Shown here: positions 38,246-52,424 of the stretch, piece after piece
Layout: each line of letters begins with the position of its first letter
Position numbering within the stretch: the first letter of the stretch is position 1
Assembly: GCF_015832195.1 (NCBI RefSeq)
Contig: NC_052046.1
Coordinates: forward strand, 18,778,161 to 18,842,160
Direction: 5' to 3'
DNA length: 64,000 nt
DNA from: Motacilla alba alba
Lineage: Eukaryota > Chordata > Aves > Passeriformes > Motacillidae
Notes under the pieces: model-generated
The model's database searches: none
Told to the model about the DNA's origin: nothing
What the model saw: only the letters and a program-made list of their open reading frames with translations
Position numbers and translations under genes: made by a program

Positions 38246-41200
38246 CAAAAACATACTCAACAAATAAGTTTAATTTACATTTAATAGAGAGAAAAATTCA
38301 TCTTTCTTGTGTAAATATATTGATAAACTATCATTTAGGCATTTAAAATGCCTTTTTACAAAACTTCACATGCTTGTGAAAGAGCTTCTCTTTTTTGACA
38401 TGTCTTTTTAATATTAAACTTAAATGAATTACTCAAAAAACATTACTTGTTTAAAAAAATTAAAATTTTAAAAGACATGAAATTATTATAAATTATGCAT
38501 GCTTTCTTTAAATCCCATTTTAAAAAAATGGTTATTTTTCAACTCATTTATGTTCTGTAGACTACTTTAAGCACCAGTTGTATACTTTGTATACATACTT
38601 TTTGTATACATCTTCCTCTGCAATTTTTTTTCCTAGAATATAATTTCTCTGTGGCCCTTTTAGCATTTCTAGAGTAGCACAGTAACCCTTCTGGCATTTG
38701 TGTAACAGCTGAAAAACAATCTCAAATTTGAAAAGAGCAAATCAATTGCTTTTATTACTTTGCTTACTAATGATAGTTATTTCCATTCTCAGGAAAAAGC
38801 AAATACAATCTGTCTGTTATATACAGAAAAATCTGTCTGTTATATACAGAGAAAGTGTTGTTCTCTTACTCTTTTGCTTTTTCAACTATGACATATAAAA
38901 CCATCAAGATTTTTCTTAGAAAGCATCTGCATTTAAAAGTTTGAAAGGTTTATAAAAAGTACTTTACTTATAAATCCTATCCATGTACATGCTTCCATTT
39001 GTCAAAAGTTGTGTCCTATAATATCAAAAGAACAAGGGATGGTAGGAAGAAGAAAACTCAGTGTGGTTTCATGCCTTATGGTATGTTTGCTACATATAAA
39101 CATTTTGCCTCAAATTCTGCCCTAAATTACTGCCTAGACCAACAGGGAATTGCTTTATTCTAGCTTTAGCCTTTCTGTATGAGCTGCTTTTTAGTATATT
39201 CAAGAGAACAAGTAGTTCAATGAATATTATAAATTAGCAAGGCACATTATCTTTCATCCACTATTATAGTAGAATAATTACTTTAATGACAATAATAGAC
39301 TAAAATATATATACACAACAATGGATTTGTTTCAAGTCTTTGTTCTGCAAATAATAGGGACTAATTACCTCATGAAAAGAAATCTAAGTCACAATTAAAC
39401 TTTCTTTAAAGATTGTAATTATAATCTACATTGTTTCCTGACTCACTTTTTCTAACATAGTGGTGGAATACTGCTGCTAAGAAAATCTGAAATTACTTCT
39501 ATATAATTTTTTTTTTTCTTTTTGCTGCAGTGCTCTTAGAAAGCCACATGAGACAGCTTCATAGGTAAATCTGCTTTGAGGAAGTAGGACTTCACAGGCA
39601 AGCTCAGGTAACTGGGCTCTATCCAACATGAGAAGTTTATCATGATCGCCTACCTAATTACCTACTTAATTCTAATTGTCTAAAAGCAATGGATTACTTT
39701 TTTGCTCTCTCACTGGTGTTACTATATCAGCATCCTACACTGTTTCTAACACTGCCCTCTATTACTATTATTAATGCATTGTAATACTACCACCAGCATA
39801 CCCCAAACATTGGTCAACCTAACATCCTTTATGAATAAATTCTTTTAATCTCTGAAGTTACTATACTGGTCCTTTACAGTGCCAAAATAATTAGCAGAGA
39901 ATATACTTGTATTCCTATCAGCAACTTGCACTCTCTGAAGTGCATGTCTCAATTGCCTGTTGTTGCTTCTTTCCTGGTAAATTTGACAACTTCATATTGT
40001 GAACTTTTGCACTGGTAGTCCAAATGACAAATTGAGCTTTGCCACATGCTTCCAAACTCAATCACAGAACTCTAGGCTAAGTTCTAGGATGTTATGTTTC
40101 AAAGCATCTGGCAAGCCAGAATGTATAAATTGAAGCTCTAGCAATGTTAGGGTTCAGGCCAGGAAAGTAGAGGCAGTATAGTAACTATAAAACTGAAACA
40201 CTGACAAGTCTTCCTGGGGTTACAAGTTTCTACCGGTTTATTGCTCTGTGGTGTTTGCTCATATGCTCATTTTTACTATGCAATAGATAAGAAACAATGC
40301 AATATGGCTTTTTTTTTTTCTTAGTAGAAGAAGTGTCAGTTCTCACATTAACCAAAGCTCTGCACTCAGTGTGAGTGATTTTTAAAACACACAATACCTG
40401 GGCTTGTCCAAGATCCTTTTACCAAGGATTATACTTCCATGATTTTAAAATATATATTTTTTATACTTTAGATTTTAAAGAAGAGAAAACAGCCCCACTC
40501 AACTTTTTCCTTCTTTTTCCTTTCTTTCCTTCTGCTTTACTGCTGGAAACACACTCTTAACAAGTGACATGATATAACTTGGGAAGGCTTTAGGCCTGCT
40601 GTCTGAAGTGCAATGAGAATCACTGCAATTCTCATCTTCCCTCAGTTCTCATTAGAATTCCCCATTTTTGCATTCTTACTTGGGACTCAGCAAACTTACA
40701 AGAAGACTGCAAATCTGCTCTGCTCAAACACATTTCTCAGCAGAGTAAAAAGGAGTGAGTGAGGCTAGTTCTTATCATATTCTTCTCCCTAAAACTGGTG
40801 TAGAGTGTCTGTGCAAGCAGCTACTGACAGAGGGAGACAGGAAAGCAACAGCAGAGGAGGACCAAACAGCAAACACAGACTGACTTCTAAAATGCTGCAC
40901 AAAGCACAACAGTTTGTGGCTAAATACTTATGTATAGCTTTCTGTTGTTTAATTATGTGGAAGAGAGACTACAGAGTGCTGGAACGTGAGGCATCAATGA
41001 CAAACATATGGAAAACAGGGAATATACTGTTAATTCACATGGTGATTTGCTCCACTATAACAAGAGCTGAAGTCATAACAACTCATCAATTGTTAATTTT
41101 TAATGAGTTGTTAATTCAGATATTCTGACCTGCCAATAAATTTTTCAGATCTCTCAATCCAGACTATCCTAATTGACATAACCAATTTAGATTAAAGAGG

Positions 41201-44200
41201 GTATGCAGCAGCCATTGCTGTTTTATGTTGCTTTATCTTAAAAATGACTTGCAGTAAACATATACAAGATATATATCTTTTTATATGCATATAAAAATAC
41301 AGCTCCATGAATCCATAAATCAGCTGGATACATTTAAAACTCCATTTTAATTTTTATGCTTGATATATTTAGCCCATAGTCTAATCAAACTACAGACAGT
41401 CAAGTGAAGAGTGTTAATTTGCTACAAAAAATGTACAATATGCACAAAAAACACCGGATAAGAAGAAACATAATTGATAAAATTATATTATTTACAAAGG
41501 GTAGATATAACATGAACACACAAAATAATCCGAAATATTTCCAGAGGATATCAGGTAGAAAGTCAGTGAAGTCAGTTATAAAGTAAAATTTTAACCACAT
41601 TTTATGCCTTCACAGTAGATTAGATGTTGTATTGTAACACTATCCCAAAATGTCCCCTAAAGTGAGAAAACATGATAGCTTTTCAACAAAATAAATATGA
41701 TAAACAAATAATCAGTAATCACAAAAGAATCTCTACTTATCTTTAATCTGCTTAAATACTCTGTAATTCCTGGGAAATTATTTTTACCTGACAGCAGGCC
41801 ACTGCCTCTTTGCTGTTCTTTTGAATGAAACAGCCACTTTTTTGTCTTACACATTTCTGATGCATGTCACACACATGCCAAGGTAAAGTACCATGGGCAA
41901 CAGCAGTGGATTTTACATTATTCCACAAGAAGAAGGAAAAAGGACACCACAGTGCACACCTGAACCGATTCCTTCTTAAACATTCTTATTCTTACTATTC
42001 AACAACAACAAACTTTTAACAAATGCAACATAATATGTCCACATCCTAAAAATACTGAAAATCTTCTGCTTTGTAATTATTTAATGATAAGATAAATCCG
42101 CCTAGGCAAGAGGCACAGCATGATATTTTCATTTACTTTCTGCAATACCAAAAAAGGCTAGTTTGAGCAATAAAACAAGACTAAGATAGTTCCAAATTTC
42201 TGCTAGTAAGCCTTACCAGAGCTGTAGAGTCCCACCCAGCCTCAACTCACACCTGTACTAAGTTCTTGGTCTTATACACAAAGAAACTTTATATATAGCC
42301 TTTTAGGATAGAAATCAATCCAAGTAAAAGTAATAAATGAGATCAACCAAGTTATCAAAGAGTCAAGTATTTAAAGCAAAAGTTATCAAGCTGTTTGAGT
42401 TCTTGGTAAAGGTTTGCTAGTGATTATCCAGATTACTGAGGGCATCTTTTGTTCTCCTTTTTCCCATCTCAGTTTGGCCAGTGTTAATATAAGTAACGAG
42501 ATTGTTAAGATACAATGTTGCTTACATTGAAAGCAAGTGTAAAATCTTTCAAGAGACTAATTAGCCAGCGTTCCCATGGGACAAGCAATGATAGTAATTC
42601 AATAGAATTTGAGACTGATGAAATGTCTAACAGGCAGATAAACAATATTCAGGATGTATAAAAAAATGACAGCCAGTTCAGGTGAGCAAGACAAGTCTTC
42701 ACAGGAGTGTTATTAATTACTGAAAAGAAGGATTTCCTGCCCTTGATACTGTCAATTTTCGCACTTCTGTACTGGGGAGTATTTTCAGTCATACATGACA
42801 CCACTGAATTCACATTAACAGTTCTAAAAATATCTTTTCTATGTGGGAACCCTCCAGGTGTCACTGGTTGGATACAGACATACAAACTCTCCAGTCACAC
42901 ACACAGACACAACGTCATTGGGCTGGAGTATAAATTGACCTAGCTGAGTTTTTGACTCTCTGACAGAGGCTACTAACCAGGTGCTCATGGAAAATGTGAA
43001 AATAGAACTTCAAAAAAAAATGGCATTTCTCTCAACATTTCCTGTCAGAATATGGAAAGATGAAGTTGTGGTTAAATACACATTATCATTGTGCTGAATA
43101 GCTCTCAACAGACTTCATGTTTGGATTTTACCTAAACATATTTGATCGCACGTATGCTTTGACATTCACATAGATACATTTATTATGCACTGAAAAAATA
43201 ATTTATTTGAAACCTGCTTCCTGATCAATGCTGAGTGACCTGGTTCTTACATGAGAGATAGCAAGTGGCTTTTTCAGATTTCCTCATCATCTCACATCTG
43301 TGTATATTTTCACAGAAACCCAAGCTCTTTTCCAAGCACTTTAGTCTATCTAAACAATCTGCTTTTTTCACTATTTCTTTTTGAATAACTCCTAACAATC
43401 TCATCATCTTTTAAAACTCCTGCTTAGCACCAAGTAGATATTTTCAGACAACTACCCACAATGATTGTTAGAACCCAGGAGTGCTATTTAAGATCCACTG
43501 TTAGCTATGCATAGCTAAAGTTGTTTTTTCCCCTCTTGTATTCTTGTATTTATTGCCAATGAGCTTTCTTCAACATGCTTCTTCACATGGAATCACTATT
43601 TCTTGACAGCCTTTACTCTAGGAGGTCTTAAAGGGTATAATAAAAAAAGTTATTTCAAAATCCATATATTAAAAAAAAGAACTGGATCATGTTACTTACA
43701 TTTGCTAACTCATTTAAAAAAAATTTTTAAAAAAAGGAAAAAATACCAAAGGAAACTCCAAAGAAACAAGTGCATAAAACTCAACATATCCCCTTCTCCC
43801 CCAGAAAAAACCCCTAACCCACTACACCCTCTAACTAGTTTGAATGATGTTTTTCTTCTGTGAAAACCCATTGCACTAAAAGGGTTTTTTTAATTCCAAA
43901 AAGTTTCTGGTGTTTTTTCAGTACAGAATTAAGGCATGCTTGCTAGAAATTCTCTGGATTCTCCAAAACCAAATCTTCCTTCTCCCTCCAAAAACAATTC
44001 TATTAAAAATACAGCATCATGTTTGCCACCATCTGATCTTTAGGTAATAACACTGATTTCACAGACAGATGGAAGTAATAGTTTTATGTATTTGAATTAT
44101 TTTGGAAATACTGAATGAAAAACATCTGGACACATAAACTTACTAATTTTACTTTTGGGGTTTTTTTTGAGCAGTCATTGGCCTCTTAGCGAAGCAAGCA

Positions 44201-45734
44201 TTAAATTCATCACTTGCCATCAGAAGTTCTCCAGCAAAACATAGCCTAAGTTATTTTTTTGTGAACTGTGATAGAAGAAAAATTGGTTTGGTTTTCTGCT
44301 CTTCCTTTAACTTTTTGGAACACTTTTATTATCTCTCAATCATTTGTCAGGTAATGCATCAAATGTTACACACATAAACAATGAGTTGTTTTCAAAAGGA
44401 TTTATAGAGGGGGCTAGAAAAAGCCCATTATCTACCTGTGTGAAACTACAAAAGCTGAAACAAGCTCTGATGAACTGAAGGTATGTTAATAACTTTTAGG
44501 TATTGCACAATATATTTCATTCCAATGTATGACAGAACTTACACAACTTTAGAAATACTAATACCTGTCTTTAATACTTGGAATTAGGCTTGATCAATGC
44601 AATTAATTTTGGCTATTTAGAGAGGTAGGCAGGGACATAAACCTTAAGCCAGCCCTGTATTCTTTTCTACAGGCTTTGCTGGACTGAAAAATAACACTTG
44701 TGGAAAATTATTCTTTTTGTCCAGAAAAATATTTCAAAGAGTCTTTGACTACAAAAATAAAACTTTTCTTAGAAACTGCACATTATCAGACAACATCAGT
44801 TTCCATTATACAGCTGTTTAAGCAGAAAGATCCAGTCTTTGAAAATAACTTGACTAGTAACAAAAAGTTTGGGTTCATTCTTTGCACCACAAATGTATTC
44901 ATTTTTTTCTCTCTTTTTTTTTTTCTTTTTGGGGGGTGGTGTGGGGAAGCTATTTTTTGTGCCAAAATATTTTAATTAAGCTCTATAGGATTCACTTGTC
45001 TTTTGTTGAGACTATTAATTCTACTGTTTTCAATAAAACTTTTAAATTATAGATATTGAAGGATTACCAGTCCAAGACTCTTACTTCTTACTTTAGCAAC
45101 TGGCATAATTTGCCAAAGTTCGCCAAGCACAAAACCTATCAGTTTTTCAGACAGGATATTGATATTATGAATGTGGGAGTTAGTTCTATTTTTCATTGAA
45201 ACCATACTGCTGATTAACAGAACTGAAATAGTCCTATATTAACTCCACCTGAAAATTTACTTCTTGTTTTTTCTGTGGTATTGTACTGCAATGTAGTAGA
45301 ACTAATCACACTTTAGAAACCCCCACACCGTTAATGGGTTTACCAATGTTGTGTTCTGCTCAGTACATATTCTGTTCTGAGGTATCAAACACTTCAGCAG
45401 GGGAGAGCTAGGGCAAGCTGCAAATGAAGAGGGTTATTTCACTTCAGTTTCCAAGCAACACAGGAAAGTAATGGCTATGCAGCATGCTGGTCTTTGTTCC
45501 AAAAGGCGCTAGAACTCATAATTATCATGCAGTTTAAACATAAGCATTTGCTTCTTCCACCTCATGTGTTCCAATCCTTTTTTTTTTTTTTCCTATATTC
45601 CATCCCCCCTTTTAGCCATGTTAGAGGACATCCTTTTTCTGAAGCACTGTCTGTCTGTATAATTCACACAGCCACTCCTTGGAGAAAGCCCCTTAGTAAG
45701 CGCCTACTACCAATATCATATTAAAATCAAATGA
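38246..45734. other. Long AT-rich stretch, no gene seen
   Basis: About 7.5 kb without a recognised exon or dispersed repeat. One splice-like pattern near 39531 is listed under findings. Confidence 0.45.
38808..38850. repeat. Tandem duplication, 23-bp period
   Basis: ATCTGTCTGTTATATACAGA occurs exactly at 38808-38827 and 38831-38850. Confidence 0.95.
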
Positions 45735-46202
45735 TAGCCCAGAGAAGGGCCTCAACGATGGTCAGAGGGATGATCACCTCTACTGTGAGGAAAGGCTGAG
45801 AGAACTGGTTTTGTTCAGACTGGAAAAGAGAAGGCCTAGGAGCGACCTAATTGCAGCCTTTCAGTACCTGCAGGGAACTTACAAGGAAGATGGAGAGAGA
45901 GTTTTTACATTGGCATGTAGTGAGAGGGCAAGGGGCAATGGCTTCAAACTGGAAGAGTGTAGGTTTAGATCAATATTAGGAAGAAATTTTTCACTGTGAA
46001 AGTGGTGAGGCACTGGAACAGGCTGCCCAGAGAAGCAGTGGCAGTCCCATTCCTTGGGGTGCTCAAGGCCAGATTGGATGGGACTATGAGCAATGTGGTG
46101 CTCACCACAATGGAAGGTGTCCCTGCCCATGGTGGCAGGGGGATTGGAACTAGATGATCTTCAGAGTCCCCTCCAACGCAAGACATTCCATGATTGTATG
46201 AT
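45735..46202 (+). mobile_element. CR1 LINE, 3' end
   Basis: The segment covers the last part of ORF2 and the full 3' end. An EKRRPRSDLIAAFQYLQG block is seen near 45823, then a run matching the usual C terminus around GGCACTGGAACAGGCTGCCC (46008-46027). The 3' UTR follows, ending in CCATGATTGTATGAT at about 46200. It is truncated at its 5' side near 45735. The minus-strand frames of 83 and 118 codons are antisense artefacts. Confidence 0.93.
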
Positions 46203-49200
46203 AGCCACGTAACTTTGCCAGTTCTGAACTTCCCCTCTTTTGATTCATGTGGATTAGAAAATGGAGAGGAAGTAGACTTCTGACAGAGGACATTTACTAG
46301 CTTGAGCATTGGCTGTTGCATAGAAGATTTAATTTAAAGGTGCTTACTTTAATCATATTGAACAGTAATAGGGATAGTCATCCTAAGTTAAAGTAGCCTG
46401 AATTTATTTGGTGAAAATTACCTCCAAAAGAAGTAATAAATATAAATCTAAACTATTTGTTATAAAGAAGTGTGTTAAAAAGGAATAATTTCATTAGAGA
46501 TCAGTTAAAACTAATCTTTTTTGGTTTTGTTTACTTTCTGGGGTGTTCCTATTCACTCTTGTAGTTCCATCACTGGAAAACCAGAATTTTTTAATCTTCA
46601 ACAAATCTATACCGTTGAAGCTCTCCTGCAAATTTACCTATGTTGCTATTCAAAAAAGTAGAATATTTACTTTTAACCAATTGCAATGGTTTTCAGTCAC
46701 TACACATCTCAAATGTGTATTTCTGTAGTGACATACAATACGTAAGTACTTGCATATAATAATGAATAAAATTCTGTTAAAAGTAAACAAGCAAAGCTTC
46801 TACTTCCTCTCCGTAAATATATCTATGATATAAATGTAGTATATATTATAAATATATGTGTTATTAGATAACAGTGATTACAGGAGACTGTTTATTCCTC
46901 AAGCAGCTATAATTCTGGTCTCAGCTGTAGAAGATTTGCTTAGAGCCACGGAGAAGGTACCAACCCTCCAGGCAGCAACACTTCACTGCAAAGTGATTCC
47001 TAACCTGAGTGGATTAAACAGCAGCAGACTGCTTCTGACAACACACCACCCACACCCTTTCCCTGCGTGTTCAGACCTGGCCCTCCCCTGGCATCCATGG
47101 CCTCCAACTACCAAAAGCAGTGTAGTTCAAAGAACAATAAAGTCTCACAGCTCCAGTGTTTATGCTTTGTTCAGTGACTGAGAAGAATCAGTTTGCAAGG
47201 AGATAAATTATTTTGCCATGTTTCTCTTAATTCAATACATTCATTCTCCCACAAATGAAACAAAACTTCTACATCAGACATCTATGCTGGTCAAAAACAA
47301 CAATAGATTTTGCTTTCCGAACTAAGTTTTATAACTGTTTTATCTGTTTCTAAATGGATGGCTTATTATGATAAACAAAACAAGAAAAAAAATCGAAGCT
47401 TTACAATATGCTCATGCAACTTTAATATATACAAAAATACTCTCAGGTTAAGACTTCAACAAACTCAACAAAACAATTTCCTTTGATTACTCTTTGAGAT
47501 GTAGATAGATGGCTTGTGCTTTCTGTCTTTCCTTTTATGTACTGAACTAATATGTTTTCCCTCATCTTTCATTCCTGATTTGACTCTTTTTTTTTTTTAA
47601 TAATGTTCATTTTATGATTGCATGCCTGTCTTTCTGATTTGGCAGTAATAAATGTTCAAACATTTGGGTACTTTATTTAAGACATAAAGAACTGTAAACT
47701 ATATTTAAAAAGAATATTTACATTTGTGTTGGTCTTGGGTTTTGCACAAAGCTTATTTACAAAACAATGTCTTGGCAAAATTAATTTAACTTGATTTTTT
47801 TTAGCAAAGCTATCATAACATTTTACCTACCACTCCCTCCACATTTTTCACAGTAAGGAAGTGGTCAGTATATGGCATTAATTTTCTATTTTTCTTTTCC
47901 ACAGAGTGCAACAGCAAGGAGAATTTCCAATAAATTCAGTTTCCAATAGCTAATTCAAATTTGCTGTGCTTAAATTATTTTTCTTTTAAAACAGATTTTT
48001 AGTTAATTCTTTTTCTTCTTTTTTTTTACCTCTGGAACAATCTCTGTAGTTGTTATTATTAGTAATTATTACAGTAGGACTGTAATATTTGCATTGCTCC
48101 AGCTTGAATTTTATAATTAATAAAGATGGTTTTGCTACCATACAAATAGTCCTCATTAGCCCTGGAAGAAAAATTATTTTGTGCTTCTAATGCAATTATA
48201 ATTGCTATTAGAATAGGAATCTTTTACCTTCCTCCCCAGTTTCTGTTTTTCTCAGAGCTGTAGAAAAAGAATTCTTTCTCTACACAATTTCAGTGCATGT
48301 TCTGCAAAATTCAGGGGTCTTACAGGCCTACAGGCGCAGAAGTAGCACACATGAAGATCTCAGGAGGATTATAACCCTTACAATATACAAGAGGCCTCAG
48401 AATGCAAAGAAAGAGTTTATTTTGCCATAGGGCTTTTAATCCTTATCTACAGAACAAGTCACCACCTATATGATAGACATTTCATGGAAAGCAAAACCAT
48501 GAATAAAAACTGTGGATTAACTACTGCAGTTGTGAGTATGGAAATACACACAAACAAGAAGCAGAATATAAAATTAAAATTAATAAAACCCCCAGAGAAT
48601 GTAGAAAGATATTTGGACTTTAAATTTCCACATTTTAATTCTTTAGTATTTAATTTGTATATATATTTTCTGAAGGTGATTTTTTTAAATTCAGATCTTT
48701 ACTTTAGCTGAGAAAATAGAATCCTGTCCCTTTAAAATGCAAAACTTTAAAAAAAAAAAAAAAAGTGTTTTAGACTTCAACAAGTCACCATAGCCTTTCT
48801 AGTTAAATCCCCAATAGGTTACCATTATAGAAATATGCCAAGATCAGCCAAGAGACCTTTGCTGGAAAAGATCCATCTTTTTTCATCCCAAATGGTTTAG
48901 ATTACATTCAAGTAAAAGAAAGTATACGGAAAACAAAATATTATTGCTCAATAACCAGCTGAATGCCTGGAAAATACAATCCCACAAATTTAAAAAAAAA
49001 AAAAGAAGAAAGTGTATTTTCTGCAGTGTTGCATGTTCACCCATCTTGAATATATTGATGGATGTCTAATGTACTTAGTCAGATAGTCAGGCTCCAGTAT
49101 CCCAACATTAGAAAATTCATTCACCTCCCTGTAAATCCCTCCTGATATAAATATGGATGTACAGATACAGCCAAGCATACAGAAAAGCAATGAAGAAGAC

Positions 49201-50258
49201 AACATAAAATGACATATTTTTTTTTCATTAAAAAATTAACCAAAAAGCCAAACCTGCACTCAGAAAATACCTACAGGAAAGGTTATAAAGATTTTAAGAC
49301 TGGCTCTTAAGGGTTGAAAATGCTAAACTTTGTCCAAGCAGCCATAACTTGCCCTTTGTGTACCGAACACATAATGACAGACATGCTCATTAACAGTGAT
49401 CACAACCATCTCTTCCATCAGACCAGTAATACTTTGGGTGATCAGAACAAATGTATTTTCCAAACAGAGAAAGAGGCAAAAGGGCCTCAAACTGAGGGGT
49501 TGCCCCAAAGCTTTTGAAGACTGGAAATTGCAATGCAAAAGATACTGGAAACTGTAATGTATAAAAGGGAACATACACACTGTACTTAAGAAGGAGCCAT
49601 TACTTTGTTAACCCACGTTTGACATTTTCCCCACTACAGAGGATGTCTGTGCCTTTATCAAAGCAGGTAAACTTTTGCATTGACTGCTCTTCCTGTGAAC
49701 CAGACATAACTGAGCTTTGGACTGCATAGTCAAGGCTAGTGTAGCACATATGAACTGCTAAGTCTGATGACAACCAAGATAAATTTGTTTGGATGCATTT
49801 GTCATGCTCAACTACATTAATGTTTCAGACTTTTTGCTACAGGTCAGTGGGTACTCTAACCATTATATGTCAAGAACATCTGAAATTTTTATTGCTTTAA
49901 TTTCTGCTAGAGTTAAAAAGTTAAAAACTGTTTTCTTAGACTACTACAATGCCTGGAATGTTGATACCATAAAAAAACTATAAGTGATTATTTTGTATTC
50001 AAAAGATGAAAACTGAGCCTTTTCTTAACCTGTAGGCAATGACACCATTTCATACCTCTCAATACTTTTTCCAATACTTTCCAAAACATTCCTGAGATAA
50101 ATACTATGTTTTATATCAAGTATTTTGAAATTAGAACAATATAACAACTTTTTTGACTCAAAAGCATAGCAACTCATGGCACAGCTAAAAAATCCCAGAA
50201 TATTTTGACTCAGTCTCACAACATAATTCATAATTAATTATTAGGTGTTGTGATTTAA

Positions 50259-50317
50259 CACTCTATTGAAATAAATTAATTTATTATTATTATTTCACTC
50301 TATTGAAATAAATTAAT
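50259..50317. repeat. Direct duplication, 37-bp period
   Basis: A 22-base unit beginning CACTCTATTGAAATAAATTA occurs exactly at 50259-50280 and 50296-50317, separated by a TTA-rich spacer. Confidence 0.95.
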
Positions 50318-52381
50318 GAATCTCTGCTAATAAATTAATTAGGAAGCATTAAAATTATTCATAATCCTCACCCAAAGATTTTACCCTGAAAAATTATCCA
50401 TAAGTTACCAGCATAAGCAATATTGTAACAGTCTTTTTTTTATAGAAAAGTTGGATTTTTCCTCTTGTAGTTACAAGGAGGAAATTATTATCCAGATTTT
50501 TTTTTGTGGTAGTATTTTTATTTTTAAACACTTTAAGTTAATTTTGAGCCATATCACATTTTAGTCTAACACAATACTGATTATTTTTATTATCCATTGC
50601 ATGAAAATATAATGATATTCAAACACCATCACTTTAAGGGCAAAAAAACTCCTGAAAAGGTAAAATAACTTCAAGTTAATACCAAGATCCATCACGTTAC
50701 ATGTAATGATGTAACTATGTCAGGAGGAATATGAAAGCAATTAAGATTTCTAGAGAACTACTGATAAATTAGTAGTTGTTATAGGATAGAGAACAGAGCC
50801 TTGCTATAGAAAGAGTCAATTTCTCTTCATTAGACTGGATTGTAATAGGTAAATAATATTTGTGTTTGAGAACTTCACAGGAATTAAAATAATCTGAAAT
50901 TAGATGGTCATCGATACCACTGTAGGTGACCTGCATTGCAACCTGTTTGTCAACATACTGAGGCATTATTAGTCTTCTAGAAGTCAAAAGTGAGTCAGAC
51001 AATTTTACTGGCCTTCAATCAAATGACTTTCATATACACCCAAACATTACAATTCTCATTTTTTTCCAGCCTTCCTATGCCTCAAATCTTAATGCTGCTG
51101 ACAAGGCTCCGCTGCTAGGTGGTAGAGTTCTGTGTCATACTCTCACCCAGGTTACTTCATCTGTACTCAAACACCCTAAAACCAGCTACCTTTATACTTC
51201 CAGTTGCTCATCTTGCAGTCCTTATCTAAGACTTCTGTTCCTCCTGAAGCCTTTATTTTACCATCTGCAAAAGATAATATATTTAAGCAGACTACTTTGC
51301 AAAAGTCACACTTAAACAGTAAGCTTCTCTGTAAATTATTATACAGATGGAACTAGGCATGCAAAAGTATTATTTACCTTTGCAGAATCTATATAAAGAG
51401 CTAAGCCTACTCCAAGGCTTAAACATCCTTAAAAGGATTAAAATACATTTTGTGTAATAATTTTGTTTTACAAATTAAGATTGTATAATTAGTAACTACA
51501 TCACCTTTCTATTGAAAACTTTCTTTCACATTATATACACTAAATTCTGGAAAGGGCATATTCTTTTTTGATGTAGGCTTCCTGAACTTTCCAATCAAGT
51601 TTTCTAAACTTCAGTTCTTTCATGAAATAATATATGACACCCTATTGGTTGTAAAGAAATGACTGCCTTTATAATATTAGGTGATTTCCATTTCAAAGTC
51701 ATTCTTTTTTGTCTTCTTTATAACTCCTTCTGTGACAACTAAAGCATAATGTTCTGTTACAGAAAGGGTGTGGATGGAAACAGCTGCCATTGAACAGCTT
51801 AAATTCATAGAACAAGATTATATCAAGAAAACATTACTAAGCAACTTTTACAGGCCAAGGTTTTTACCTGCTCTTGCCATTTTAACAATGATGTTTCATC
51901 ATGTGCATTCAAATAATTGATAACATTTCTTTATGGCTTTTAAATATTAATAAATTTCTTTTGTTTATTTTTGATTGGTGATGATCTTTGCCCTTTGGAC
52001 ACGCAACTAGCAGCTTGTAGCAAAGACACAACACACCAAACATTTTTGATTTTGTAAGGCATGTCTAGAGCAGTTTTTTTAAATTAAATTAAGCACATAG
52101 TCTGGAGAACCATATAGATGAGAATATATGTAGAATGAAAGACAGAAGTTTCCTTCCTTGGAATCAGCTGCAATTTTATTTTTATTCCCCCCACCTCACG
52201 TGAAAAAAAGGCCTCATAACAGAAATGAAGCTACTCCTGCTCAGTATACCCCCAAGATTTGCAATAGATGCTCCACAGTCTGAAGGGGTTGTGAAAACCC
52301 TTTCTGATGCTATCTATTTAGAATCTAGTTTAATTTACAAATTAGCAATTAAGGATTAAATAGTCACATCTCTTAACAATT

Positions 52382-52424
52382 CATTCTTGTTTCACAACTA
52401 CAAACAAACCATTCTTGTTTCACA
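52382..52424. repeat. Direct duplication, 28-bp period
   Basis: CATTCTTGTTTCACA occurs at 52382-52396 and 52410-52424. Confidence 0.9.

Noticed and set aside
45879..46321. Minus-strand frames of 83 and 118 codons
   Set aside because: Antisense of the plus-strand CR1 3' end.
46858..47181. 107-codon frame in a GC-richer patch
   Set aside because: An AATAAA (47136-47141) lies before the stop and no domain is visible; most likely chance.
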